Shown piece by piece: positions 23,923 through 32,884 of a DNA stretch of 64,000 nt. The stretch is taken from assembly GCF_036240795.1 (NCBI RefSeq), contig NZ_CP108454.1, positions 558,001 through 622,000 on the forward strand, in the 5' to 3' direction. Each line of letters opens with the position of its first letter. The stretch's first letter is position 1. Both the position numbers and the translations under genes were made by a program. The stretch is from Streptomyces sp. NBC_01268. GTDB taxonomy: Bacteria > Actinomycetota > Actinomycetes > Streptomycetales > Streptomycetaceae. The notes below the pieces were generated by a model. It ran no database searches. It saw only the letters and a program-made list of their open reading frames with translations, and had not been told where the DNA came from.

Positions 23923-26900
23923 GCGCCGGCCTCCCGGGCGAAGCGGAGGGTACGGATCTCGAACGGGCGCAGGGTCAGGTGCAGCCGCCGGTCGCCGGTC
24001 GCGGGCGGGCCTTCGGGCGGGTCCGCGTCGAGGGGGCGTTCCAGCAGGTCGGTGACGGTGACGCCGGTCCAGCGGAAGACGGTGGTGAGGACGGTGCGGG
24101 CGCGCGCCCCGTGGGCCTCGTAGAGGCGGACGACGACGTCGCCGGAGCGGTCGTCGGCCAGCTTGACGGCCTCGACGACGACGCCCGCGTGGTCCGTGCC
24201 GACGAGGGGCGTCACGGGCGCGGATCCGGGGACGGCGCGCTCGGGCAGGTTGGCTGCGTAGCCCTCGCGGACGGCGTCGGCGATGCCCGCTCCGACGACG
24301 AAGCCGTAGCGCAGCCGGTGCCGGCCCTGGTCGGCGTCGGGGTCGGGGAAGCGGGGGGCGCGCAGGAGGGTGAGGCGGACGGTCGTGGTGGTGCCGCCGT
24401 CGTCCTCGCGCACGTCCCGGGTGACGTCGTGTCCGTAGGTGGAGTCGTTGACCAGGGCCGCGCCCCAGTCCTGTTCGCCGACGTGGAGGAAGCGGTGCGC
24501 GCAGATCTCGAACTTGGCGGCGTCCCAGCTGGTGTTGGTGTGGGTGGGGCGCTTGACGTGGCCGAAGGGGATCTCGGCGGTGGAGTGGTCGGCGCGGACG
24601 TCGAGGGGGAAGGCGGCCTTGAGGAGCTTCTCGCGCTCGTGCCAGTCGATCTCGGTGTCGATGTCGAGGCGACGGGCGCCCTCGCGCAGGGAGAGGAGCT
24701 GGCGGACGCGGGAGTCGCCGAAGGTGCGCAGGACCAGGACGCCGTCGTCGACGGCGGTCACGGAGTCGGCTTCGGTGAGGTCGCGGACGGTGTTGCGGTA
24801 GAAGGCGTCGACGTCCCAGGCGTCGTACTCGTTGGGGAAGTCCTGGTGGAGCTGGAGCAGGTTGGCGGCCGTCCCGGGGGCCAGGGCCTCGCGGCCGGCG
24901 GCGAGGTCGACGGCCGAGACGACGAGGCCGCGGGCGTCGATCTCGAAGCGCACCAGGCCGTTGTCGAGCACGTGCCCGGCGCCCTGGGGCACGGGCGGGA
25001 CGGGCGGGTGGGGGTCTTCGGCGCGCGGGGCGGCGCCGAAGGCGTCGACGCCGCCCCGCGCGAAGGGGGCGCCGTTGAAGACGACGGTGCCGGGACCGGG
25101 GCCCGCGAGGGTGCGCTGGGCGGCGTCGACGAGACCGTCGAGCTCGCCGGTGACGGCCGCGTAGGTCTCCTCGGCCTCGCGGTGCACCCAGGCGATGGAG
25201 GAGCCGGGCAGGATGTCGTGGAACTGGTGGAGGAGGACCGTCCGCCACAGCCGGTCGAGGGCGTCGTACGGGTAGGGGGCGCCGGTGCGCACGGTCGCCG
25301 TCGCCGCCCACAGTTCGGCTTCGCGCAGCAGGTGTTCGCTGCGCCGGTTGCCCTGTTTGGTGCGCAGCTGGCTGGTCAGCGTGCCCCGGTGGAACTCGAG
25401 GTAGAGCTCGCCGAGCCACACGGGCGCGTCGGGGTACTCGGCGTGGGCGCGGTCGAAGAAGTCGGCCGGCGGTTCGATCACGACCTTGGGGGCGCCCTCG
25501 AGGTCGGCGAGGCGCCGCGCGCGGGCGAGCATCTCGCGGGTGGGACCGCCGCCGCCGTCGCCGTACCCGAAGGGCAGGAGGGAGCTGTTGGCCGCACCCT
25601 TGTCCTGGAAGTTGCGGACGGCGTGGGCGAGTTCGCCCGGGGTCACCTCGGCGTTGTAGGTGTCGGCGGGCGGGAAGTGGGTGAAGATGCGGGTGCCGTC
25701 GATGCCCTCCCACCAGAAGGTGTGGTGGGGGAACTTGTTGGTGGTGTTCCAGGAGATCTTCTGGGTGAGGAACCAGCGGACCCCGGCCAGCTTCATGAGC
25801 TGGGGCATCGCCGCGTTGTAGCCGAAGGTGTCGGGGAGCCACATCTCCTCGGTCTCGACGCCGAACTCACCCGCGTAGAAGCGCTTGCCGTGGATGAGCT
25901 GCCGGGCGAAGGCCTCGCCGCCGGTGATGTTGGTGTCGGGTTCCACCCACAGGCTGCCCACGGGCAGGAACTGTCCGGTCGCCACCTTCTCGCGGACCCG
26001 CGCGTAGAGCTCCGGGCGGCGTTCCTTGAGCCAGGCGAGCTGCTGGGCCTGGGACATGGCGAAGCGGAAGTCCGGGTGGTCGTCCATCAGGCGGGTGACG
26101 TTGGAGACGGTCCTGGCGACCTTGCGGGACGCCTCGCGCAGCGGCCACAGCCAGGCGGTGTCGATGTGGGCGTGGCCGACGGCGGAGACCCGGTGGGCGC
26201 TGTCGGCGGCGCGGGCGGCCAGGGCGGGCCGCAGGGCGTCGCGGGCGGCGGGCGCGGTGCCGGCGATGTCCTGGAGGTCGACGGCGTCGAGGGCGCGCTC
26301 GACCGCGTACAGGATCTGCCAGCGGCGCTCGGACCCCTCGGGCAGCTCGTGCATGAGCTGCCCGAGGACGTCGAGGTCCTGGGTGAGTTCCCACACGTCC
26401 TGGTCGAAGACGGCCAGGTCGGCGCGGCGGAGCCGGTAGAGCGGATCCTCGCCGGCACCCCGGCCCTCGTCGCCGGCGGTGAGCCAGACGGGCCGGTCCC
26501 CGGCGAGGGTCGGGGCGTGCCGGCCCTCGCCGGGGAAGGGGACGGTCGGGTTGGCGGCGGCCTCGACGTAGCAGGTGAACGTCTCGCCGCCGGTGACGGG
26601 GTCGCCGACGGGGATCCAGGAGTTGCGCGGGTTGAGCGCCTTGATCACGGTGCCGTCGGGCCGGTGCACGAGGCCTTCGGTCGAGAAGCCCGCGCCGGTC
26701 ACGTCGAAGCCGAGGTCGACGACGGCCTCGACCCGGCGGCCCGCCCACTCCGCGGGCACCCGTCCGCTGACCTCGAACCAGCTGGTGGTCCAGGCCGGCC
26801 CCCACCGGTGCCCGACGGCGACGGGCCGGTACGGGGCGGCCAGGCCCTCCGCCACGGGTACGGGCTCGCCGGGGACGTCCCAGATCCGCACCTGGAGCGG

Positions 26901-26987
26901 GGCCGTCCGGGCGTGGGCGGCGGGGCGGATGCGCTGGTTCAGGACGCGGTCGAGCCGCTGCTCGATCAGGCGTCGGTTGCTGTGCAT
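23919..26987 (-). CDS. Alpha-mannosidase, GH38
   Basis: A 1022-residue cytosolic enzyme of glycoside hydrolase family 38. Zinc ligands are in GHAHIDTAWLWPLREA, the catalytic Asp region is WLPDTFGYNAAMPQLM, and there is a further metal/active-site segment FHDILPGSSI with His. A C-terminal beta-sandwich region follows (HVKRPTHTNTSWDAAKFE, FEIRTLRF). No signal peptide, consistent with hydrolysis after uptake of mannosyl oligosaccharides. ATG 26987, with GGAG 6 bases upstream, is chosen because the conserved N-terminus (RRLIEQRLDRVL) begins there; GTG 27077, overlapping the GH35 stop, would add 30 low-complexity residues. Cotranscribed with the GH35 and HAD genes. Confidence 0.93.
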   Translation of the reverse strand: MHSNRRLIEQRLDRVLNQRIRPAAHARTAPLQVRIWDVPGEPVPVAEGLAAPYRPVAVGHRWGPAWTTSWFEVSGRVPAEWAGRRVEAVVDLGFDVTGAGFSTEGLVHRPDGTVIKALNPRNSWIPVGDPVTGGETFTCYVEAAANPTVPFPGEGRHAPTLAGDRPVWLTAGDEGRGAGEDPLYRLRRADLAVFDQDVWELTQDLDVLGQLMHELPEGSERRWQILYAVERALDAVDLQDIAGTAPAARDALRPALAARAADSAHRVSAVGHAHIDTAWLWPLREASRKVARTVSNVTRLMDDHPDFRFAMSQAQQLAWLKERRPELYARVREKVATGQFLPVGSLWVEPDTNITGGEAFARQLIHGKRFYAGEFGVETEEMWLPDTFGYNAAMPQLMKLAGVRWFLTQKISWNTTNKFPHHTFWWEGIDGTRIFTHFPPADTYNAEVTPGELAHAVRNFQDKGAANSSLLPFGYGDGGGGPTREMLARARRLADLEGAPKVVIEPPADFFDRAHAEYPDAPVWLGELYLEFHRGTLTSQLRTKQGNRRSEHLLREAELWAATATVRTGAPYPYDALDRLWRTVLLHQFHDILPGSSIAWVHREAEETYAAVTGELDGLVDAAQRTLAGPGPGTVVFNGAPFARGGVDAFGAAPRAEDPHPPVPPVPQGAGHVLDNGLVRFEIDARGLVVSAVDLAAGREALAPGTAANLLQLHQDFPNEYDAWDVDAFYRNTVRDLTEADSVTAVDDGVLVLRTFGDSRVRQLLSLREGARRLDIDTEIDWHEREKLLKAAFPLDVRADHSTAEIPFGHVKRPTHTNTSWDAAKFEICAHRFLHVGEQDWGAALVNDSTYGHDVTRDVREDDGGTTTTVRLTLLRAPRFPDPDADQGRHRLRYGFVVGAGIADAVREGYAANLPERAVPGSAPVTPLVGTDHAGVVVEAVKLADDRSGDVVVRLYEAHGARARTVLTTVFRWTGVTVTDLLERPLDADPPEGPPATGDRRLHLTLRPFEIRTLRFAREAGA

Positions 26988-27073
26988 GGCGGCTCCGTCG
27001 GGGGCGGGCGAGGCAGTCGAGGCAGGGGAACCGGACGGGTGGGCGGGCGCGGCGGTGGCCGGCGCGCCTCGGG

Positions 27074-28828
27074 TCACTCCTCGGTGGCTCCCAGGGCGGG
27101 GGTGTCGCTCAGCCGGACGTGGCGGCCGGTGGAGGCGTGCAGTTCGAGGACGGTGAGCTCGTTCTCGCCGGTGCGCAGGACGGGCGCCGGGACGTACAGG
27201 GCGGCCTGCGGGCCGCGGGACCAGTAGCGGCCGAGCGGGAAGCCGTTGACCCAGGCCAGGCCCTTGGTCCAGCCGTCCAGGTGCAGATACGTGTCGGCGG
27301 GGCCGTCGACGGTGAAGGTGCCGCGGTGGAACGCGGGCCCGACGGGCGGTGCGCCGAGGTCGAAGGGGGCGTACGCGAGGGTGTCGAGGCGGTCGAGCGG
27401 CAGGGCGCGGCTGCGCCAGGCCTCGGGCGGGTGCCCGTTGACGGTGACCCGGCCGAGCAGGCCCTTGCGGTCGTGGAGGGCGGCCCCGTAGTTGACCCGG
27501 CCCTGGTTCTCGACGAGGACGGTCACAGTGGCGCCCGCCCGGGGCACGGTGAAGGCGAGGGCGTGTTCGTGGTTCTCGCGCTCCAGGACGCCGACCGGCT
27601 GCCCGTCGACGAAGACCTGGGCCCGGTCGTGGACCCGCTCGGCGCGCAGCAGCGCCGGTCCCGGCCCGGCCAGCTCGGTCTCGTACAGGACGAAGCCGAA
27701 GGAGTGGCCGAGCTCCTCCATGGTGAGCGGCCGGTCGGACTTCTCCGGCGTGCCGAGGGCGTCGGCCTGGGCCAGCAGCGGCGCGGTGTGCGGGAGGTCC
27801 ACGGTGCCGTACGCGGCCTTGGGGGCGGCCGGGGGGACGGGCTCGTCGGGCACGGGGGCGTGGCGGGCGATGACCTCGCGGAAGGCCCGGTACTTGTCGG
27901 TCGCGTCGCCGGCCTCGTCGAGGAGGGAGTCGTAGTCGTAGGAGGTGACGGTGGGGCGGTAGGTGCCCTTGTCATTGGCGCCGTTGGTGAAGCCGAAGTT
28001 GGTGCCGCCGTGGAACATGTAGATGTTGACGGAGGCTCCGGCGGTGAGCAGCGCGTCCAGCTCGGCCGCGGCGTCGGCGGGCGCGCGGCGGGTGTGGATG
28101 CCGCCCCAGCGGTCGAACCAGCCGATCCAGAACTCGGAGCACATCAGGGGGCCCCGGGGCTGGTGGGCGCGGAGCGCGGCGAGGCCCTCGGTGGTGCGGC
28201 TGCCGAAGTTGGCGGTGGCGAGGACGCCGTCGAGGCCGCCTCGGGCCAGGTCGGCGGGCTGGTCGCAGGTGAAGAGCGGGACGTCGACGCCGTGCCGGCG
28301 CAGCAGGTCGGCGAGGGCGGCCAGGTAGGCGGTGTCGTCGCCGTGGGCGCCGTACTCGTTCTCCAGCTGGACGGCGAGGATAGGGCCGCCGTTGCTGCCG
28401 AGGTGGCGGTGGAGCGGGGGCAGGAGGGCGCCGAGGTAGGCGTCGACGGCGCTCAGGAAGCGCGGGTCGCGGCTGCGCAGGACGATGTCGTCCTCGGCGA
28501 GCAGCCAGGACGGCAGGCCGCCGCCCTCCCACTCCGCGCAGATGTAGGGGCCCGGCCGGAGCAGGACGTGGAGTCCTTCGGCGGCGGCCAGGTCGAGGAA
28601 GCGGGGCAGGTCGAGACCCGCGTCCATGTGGAACTCCCCGGGGCGCGGGGCGTGCAGGTTCCACGGGACGTAGGTCTCGACCGTGTTGAGGCCGAGGAGC
28701 CGTGCCTTGTGGAGGCGGTCCGCCCACTGGTCCGGGTGGACGCGGAAGTAGTGCAGGGCGCCGGAGACGATCCGGAACGGGCGGTCGTCGAGACGGAAGC
28801 CGTCGTCGGCGATCTCCAGTCGGGGCAT
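27074..28828 (-). CDS. Beta-galactosidase, GH35
   Basis: A 584-residue GH35 enzyme, without signal peptide, that removes terminal beta-galactose from imported oligosaccharides. The TIM-barrel domain (about 1-330) shows SGALHYFRVHPDQW, LRPGPYICAEWEGGG, the acid/base Glu in QLENEYG (Glu158) and the nucleophile Glu in SEFWIGWFD (Glu232). It is followed by beta-sandwich jelly-roll domains (about 355-570; TWLHLDGWTKGLAWVNG-like lectin fold, GRYWSRGPQ). ATG 28828 follows GAGGAG at good spacing. Its stop lies at the start of the alpha-mannosidase frame. It sits in the minus-strand glycan operon behind the GH5 and transporter genes. Linkage preference cannot be read. Confidence 0.93.
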   Translation of the reverse strand: MPRLEIADDGFRLDDRPFRIVSGALHYFRVHPDQWADRLHKARLLGLNTVETYVPWNLHAPRPGEFHMDAGLDLPRFLDLAAAEGLHVLLRPGPYICAEWEGGGLPSWLLAEDDIVLRSRDPRFLSAVDAYLGALLPPLHRHLGSNGGPILAVQLENEYGAHGDDTAYLAALADLLRRHGVDVPLFTCDQPADLARGGLDGVLATANFGSRTTEGLAALRAHQPRGPLMCSEFWIGWFDRWGGIHTRRAPADAAAELDALLTAGASVNIYMFHGGTNFGFTNGANDKGTYRPTVTSYDYDSLLDEAGDATDKYRAFREVIARHAPVPDEPVPPAAPKAAYGTVDLPHTAPLLAQADALGTPEKSDRPLTMEELGHSFGFVLYETELAGPGPALLRAERVHDRAQVFVDGQPVGVLERENHEHALAFTVPRAGATVTVLVENQGRVNYGAALHDRKGLLGRVTVNGHPPEAWRSRALPLDRLDTLAYAPFDLGAPPVGPAFHRGTFTVDGPADTYLHLDGWTKGLAWVNGFPLGRYWSRGPQAALYVPAPVLRTGENELTVLELHASTGRHVRLSDTPALGATEE

Positions 28829-28897
28829 GGCGGTGGTACTCCTCGGGGAGCTCAGTGGAACGTGTTCAGGTGGTTCGGGTGCGCGTGGGGCCGGTGA

Positions 28898-30838
28898 TCA
28901 GGCGAGCGGCCGGCACAGCAGGGCGTCGGGGACGCCGCCGTGGTTCCACTTCCAGGTGAAGGCGACTCCGGCGAGGTACTCGCCGTCGGCGCACTGCCCC
29001 TTGTAGTAGCCGGGGGCCCAGTCGCTGGCGTTCGAGCCGCCGGTGGCGGGCCGGTTGTCGCCTTGGTCGAACCAGAGCACGCGCCCGTTGGTGGGCAGGG
29101 TGGCCGTGGCGGGGGCGCAGAGCAGGGCGGACATGGCGTTGCTCTTCACGCTGTAGCCGACGGCGAAGGTGCGGTCGGGGCACTGCAGCTTGTTGTAGCC
29201 GCTCGCCCAGTCGCCGCCGGTGACGTACCGCTCGTCGGTGACGGTGGTCCAGGCACCGGTGGCCTTGGCGGGCTGTCCGGCGTCGGTGCACAGGCCGCGG
29301 CTGTCGCTGCGGCCGAGTCCGGCCAGGCGCTGGGTGTCGGGGCAGTTGCCCTTGCGGTTGCCGGCGGACCAGTCGGGCTTGGCCAGCATGGTGGCGGAGA
29401 CGTCGTTGTCGCCGTAGTCCAGGTTGAGCATGTTCCAGCGGGGCGTGGTGTCGACCCGGCCCGAGCGGGCGGGGGCCTCGACCAGCTTGGTCCAGTCGGC
29501 GGCGCGCCAGTCACCGGGGTCGAGGACGCCGAGCCGGGCGCCGGCCGCGTTGTAGTTGACCATGGCCCAGGTGTCCTGGGGGGTGCCGGCGGCGTTGGTC
29601 CAGCCGACCAGCGGCCAGATGGCGAAGTCGGAGTCGTTGCGGACGAGGATGTCGGTGAAGCGGGCGAACCAGTCGCGCTCCCGGGCGTTGACGGCACCCC
29701 GGCCGCCGGCGCCGAACTCGCTGATCCAGACGGGGGCGGTGAAGTGCTGGCCCTCGCGGGTCACGAACAGGGCCTGGTCGTCGACGGCCTTGACGAGCTG
29801 CTCGGGGGTGAGCTCCTCGTAGCGCAGGTCGTGGGTCTCGCCCGTGCCGGTGGCGCCGGTGTGGTTCGGGCCGGTGTAGCCGTAGAAGTGCGCCGCGTAC
29901 ACCAGCTTGTCGGAGTGGATCAGGGTGTTGGAGAGGGTGGCGACCGGGGTGAGCATGGGGCGGCCGTGGGGCGTGATGTCGGTCGGGATGCCCTGCCAGT
30001 TGATGCCCTCCATGACGATCAGGAGGTCGGGGTCGGCCCGGAGGATCTCGTTGCCGGCCTCCTCGAAGGCCTTGTTGAGGTCGTAGTCGTTGCCCCAGCC
30101 CCAGTTGGTGTCGTTCCAGGTGTCGCGGCGGACCTCGTTGCGCAGGTCGGCGCCGACGACGCGGGTGTTGTCCTGGTACCGCTTGGCGAGGAACACCCAG
30201 TCGTCGATCCACTGGCGGGTGGTCTGGCCGCTGTTCCAGCGCTCGTTGCCGTCGAGGCCGCAGCAGAAGCGGTAGCTGGTGGTGTGGTTGTTGAGGACGA
30301 CCGCGAATCCGTCGGCGGTGAGCGCCGCGATCACGGAGTCCATGACCTGCAGCGGGGTCTTGCCCCTGAGCTGCGGGTTGGCGGTGACGGCGGAGTCGGG
30401 GACGGGGACCGTGTCGTGCAGCACGGCGTTGGCGAACGGGAGCCGGATGCTGTTCAGGCCGAGGGCGTGGAAGTCGGCCAGGATCCGGCTGATCGGGGTG
30501 CGGTCGAGGCCGAGGGGGATGTTGTGCGACATCTGGTCGGCCTGGTGGTTGGTGACGTCGTTGACGTCGCCGCTGCCCTCGTAGGTGCCCTGGGCGCCGG
30601 CCCAGTTGCCGGACTTCAGCTTGAAGCGGTTGCCCGTGGCGTCGACGATCCACCGGCCGCGGGTGCTGAGCGGTCCGGTCCAGGAGGCGGCGAGCTGCGG
30701 CCCGGTGAGGACGGTGGGCGCTGCCGCGACGGCGGGCCCGGAGGGTGGGGTGGCGTCCGCGGTGGGGGCGCCGATGAGCAGCGCGGAGACCGTGGCCAGG
30801 GCCGCGGTCGCGCGTCGGAGCAGTGTGCCAGGTATCAC
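28898..30838 (-). CDS. Secreted GH5-type glycosidase with triple Cys repeat tail
   Basis: A 646-residue secreted protein: signal peptide (about 1-29), then a GH5 (cellulase-superfamily) TIM barrel (about 55-455) opening with GRWIVDATGNRFKLKSGNW. The acid/base Glu235 is in ADLRNEVRR and the nucleophile Glu374 in PVWISEFGAGG. The last 160 residues hold three related segments (about 489-519, 543-576, 606-643) of the form DWA-GY-KGQCPD...ALLC with paired cysteines, probably a small disulfide-bonded carbohydrate-binding or adhesion module that I do not recognise. The likely role is extracellular endo-hydrolysis of a beta-linked polysaccharide feeding the importer. The subfamily, and so cellulase versus mannanase activity, cannot be decided. 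It has a 131-base upstream gap and may have its own promoter. Confidence 0.87.
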   Translation of the reverse strand: MIPGTLLRRATAALATVSALLIGAPTADATPPSGPAVAAAPTVLTGPQLAASWTGPLSTRGRWIVDATGNRFKLKSGNWAGAQGTYEGSGDVNDVTNHQADQMSHNIPLGLDRTPISRILADFHALGLNSIRLPFANAVLHDTVPVPDSAVTANPQLRGKTPLQVMDSVIAALTADGFAVVLNNHTTSYRFCCGLDGNERWNSGQTTRQWIDDWVFLAKRYQDNTRVVGADLRNEVRRDTWNDTNWGWGNDYDLNKAFEEAGNEILRADPDLLIVMEGINWQGIPTDITPHGRPMLTPVATLSNTLIHSDKLVYAAHFYGYTGPNHTGATGTGETHDLRYEELTPEQLVKAVDDQALFVTREGQHFTAPVWISEFGAGGRGAVNARERDWFARFTDILVRNDSDFAIWPLVGWTNAAGTPQDTWAMVNYNAAGARLGVLDPGDWRAADWTKLVEAPARSGRVDTTPRWNMLNLDYGDNDVSATMLAKPDWSAGNRKGNCPDTQRLAGLGRSDSRGLCTDAGQPAKATGAWTTVTDERYVTGGDWASGYNKLQCPDRTFAVGYSVKSNAMSALLCAPATATLPTNGRVLWFDQGDNRPATGGSNASDWAPGYYKGQCADGEYLAGVAFTWKWNHGGVPDALLCRPLA

Positions 30839-30911
30839 GAGGGCTCCTTGTGGAGGGGGGTGTGGTGCCTGCTCTGGGGGAACGGTGAGGGGTAGGGGTC
30901 AGGGATGCCGT

Positions 30912-30962
30912 ACGGGGTGCGGAACGGGGTTGCGCGTACGGGGTTGCGCGTACGGGGTGCGG
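30912..30962. repeat. Degenerate tandem repeat, ACGGGGTTGCGCGT unit
   Basis: ACGGGG begins at 30912, 30924, 30938 and 30952, with two full identical 14-base units (30924-30937 and 30938-30951). It lies between the permease stop and the GH5 start. Its effect, if any, is unknown. Confidence 0.7.
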
Positions 30963-30969
30963 GGGTGCG

Positions 30970-31812
30970 TCAGCCCTTGAGGCCGCTGGTGGCGATGCCT
31001 TCGACGATGTACCGCTGGGCGACCAGGAACATGACGACCAGGGGCGTGATGGTGACGACGGCACCGGCGAAGAGGCCCGGCAGGTTGACGGTCTGGGAGG
31101 TGAGGAAGGTCGACAGGGCGATCTGCGCGGTCCATGCCGACGGGTCCTGCCCGATGACCAGCGGCCACAGGAAGGAGTTCCAGCTGTCGATGAAGGACAG
31201 GGCGCCCAGCGAGGCGAGCATCGCCCCGGAGCTCGGCAGGGCGATCCGCCCGTACAGGCCGAACCAGCCGAGGCCGTCCAGCCGTCCGGCCTCCTCGATC
31301 TCGGCCGGGAACTGGAGGTAGAAGTTGCGGAACAACAGGACGGCGAAGGGGTTGAACAGGCCCGGCACGATGATGCCCCACAGCGTGTTCACCCCGCCCA
31401 TGGAGCCGACGACGACGAACGTCGGCACGAAGGTGACCGAGCCCGGGATCATCAGCGTGGCGACCACCAGGGCCAGCAGGACGCCGCGGCCCGGTACGGG
31501 GATCCGGGCGAAGGCGTAGCCGGCCGCGGAGGCCAGCAGGGTGGAGACGGGGGCGGTGATCGCGGCGATCAGCAGCGAGTTGCCGAGCGCCTGCGCCATG
31601 GAGACGGTCGGGTCGTCGAAGAGCGCGGTGAAGTTCTCGAAGTGGGTGGTCGAGGGCCACCACGTCCACTCGGGTGCCGTCAGGCCCTGGGAGTCCATCA
31701 GCGAGTTGCGCAGCATCAGGTAGAACGGCGCGAGGAAGACCGCCGTCAGCAGGCCGACGAGGAGTCCGCGGGCGACGAGCCGGAAGGCTCGGGAGAGTCC
31801 GGGAAGGGTCAT
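30970..31812 (-). CDS. CUT1 carbohydrate ABC transporter permease (MalG-like)
   Basis: A 280-residue permease with six predicted TM segments. The family EAA loop is PAEIEEAGRLDGLGWFGLYGRIALP, which docks the ATPase. The N-terminal TM1 (LLVGLLTAVFLAPFYLMLRNS) is followed by a short periplasmic loop, and the C-terminus VAQRYIVEGIATSGLKG is the usual MalG ending. It is downstream of MalF with a 7-base gap and is probably cotranscribed. No ATPase gene is present in the locus; in streptomycetes a shared MsiK-type ATPase often powers CUT1 systems. The substrate is likely an oligosaccharide with mannose and/or galactose, judging by the neighbouring hydrolases. Confidence 0.93.
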   Translation of the reverse strand: MTLPGLSRAFRLVARGLLVGLLTAVFLAPFYLMLRNSLMDSQGLTAPEWTWWPSTTHFENFTALFDDPTVSMAQALGNSLLIAAITAPVSTLLASAAGYAFARIPVPGRGVLLALVVATLMIPGSVTFVPTFVVVGSMGGVNTLWGIIVPGLFNPFAVLLFRNFYLQFPAEIEEAGRLDGLGWFGLYGRIALPSSGAMLASLGALSFIDSWNSFLWPLVIGQDPSAWTAQIALSTFLTSQTVNLPGLFAGAVVTITPLVVMFLVAQRYIVEGIATSGLKG

Positions 31813-31819
31813 GTGTGGC

Positions 31820-32884
31820 TCATCCTTCGCTCTTGCCGAATCCCGTGAACCGGCCCTGGATCAGCGTCACTCCGACGATGAGGGCGGTGAGCACGAAGGC
31901 TCCGGCGGAGCCGAGACCGTAGTTCTGGCTGCCCATGGCGGTGTTGTAGAGGTGGACCAGCGGCGTCTGGACGGGGGCGGTGCCGGTGCCGGACAGGCCG
32001 CTGTTGAACAGGTTGTAGAACTCGTCGAACGCCTGGAAGGCGGCGATGAACAGCAGCATCAGGACGGCGACGGAGGTGTTGCGGAGCATCGGCAGGGTGA
32101 TCCTGCGGAGCATCTTGAAGCCGGTGGCGCCGTCGAGTACGGCGGCCTCGTGGATCTCCTTGGGGATGGCCTGGAGTCCGGCGAGGAACAGCACCATGTA
32201 GAAGCCGACCTGGAGCCACAGCCGCAGGGTGACGAGGACGATCCAGTACAGCGGGGGCGACGTCGTCTGCAGCCAGGGGACCGGGTCCGCTCCGAACCAG
32301 CCGCCGACGGTGTTGGCGATGCCCGCGGGCAGGCCGTTGAACAGGCTCATCTTCCACAGCAGCGACGCGGCGACGTAGGAGACGGCCGTCGGGATGAGGA
32401 AGGCGGTGCGCACCACGGCTCGGCCCCGCCGCACCCGGTGGACCAGCAGGGCGAGTCCGAGGGAGGCGGCGAAGGTGACCGGCACGATGAAGGCGGTGAA
32501 GACCAGGATCTGCACCAGGGAGCCGCGGAAGGCCTGGTCGGCCAGGAGGGTGCGGTAGTTGTCGAGTCCGACCCAGTGGCCGAGCGCGATGCTGCCGCGG
32601 GCGTCGCTGAGGCTGAGCAGGAAGCTCCAGCCGATCGCGACGTACTTGAAGATCGCCAACCCGATCAGCATGGGCGCGGTCAGCAGCACGAAGGCGAGCC
32701 ATCCGGACCGGCCGGCGCGCGACCGGCCGGCGCGCGACCGCCCGACCGGCGTCCGGCCGTCCCGGGGCCGGCCGCCGCTCGGTCGGCCGGCGCCGGGACG
32801 GCGGGTGCGGTCCGCGTCCCGCGTGCCGGGCGCGGGGCGCCCGGCACGCGCGGACGGAAGGGTGAGTTCCGGTGCCGGTTCCAT
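31820..32884 (-). CDS. CUT1 carbohydrate ABC transporter permease (MalF-like)
   Basis: A 354-residue permease with six TMs (from about 62, WLAFVLLTAPMLIGLAIFKY) and the EAA loop PKEIHEAAVLDGATGFKMLRRITLP. The first 60 residues are cytosolic and unusually rich in Arg, Gly and Pro, coded by direct repeats of CCGGCGCGCGACCGG, giving a GRSRAGRSRAGRS run. This exceeds the normal MalF N-terminus and may be a late expansion. The ATG shares a base with the stop of the substrate-binding protein (TGATG), so the two are tightly coupled. It forms a heterodimer with the MalG-like protein. Confidence 0.93.
   Translation of the reverse strand: MEPAPELTLPSARAGRPAPGTRDADRTRRPGAGRPSGGRPRDGRTPVGRSRAGRSRAGRSGWLAFVLLTAPMLIGLAIFKYVAIGWSFLLSLSDARGSIALGHWVGLDNYRTLLADQAFRGSLVQILVFTAFIVPVTFAASLGLALLVHRVRRGRAVVRTAFLIPTAVSYVAASLLWKMSLFNGLPAGIANTVGGWFGADPVPWLQTTSPPLYWIVLVTLRLWLQVGFYMVLFLAGLQAIPKEIHEAAVLDGATGFKMLRRITLPMLRNTSVAVLMLLFIAAFQAFDEFYNLFNSGLSGTGTAPVQTPLVHLYNTAMGSQNYGLGSAGAFVLTALIVGVTLIQGRFTGFGKSEG

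Noticed and set aside
23979..27227. Very long plus-strand open frame opposite the GH38 gene
   Set aside because: Val/Gly/Glu-rich low-complexity translation created by the GC bias of the antisense GH38 and HAD genes; no domain, and GH38 motifs on the other strand are unambiguous.
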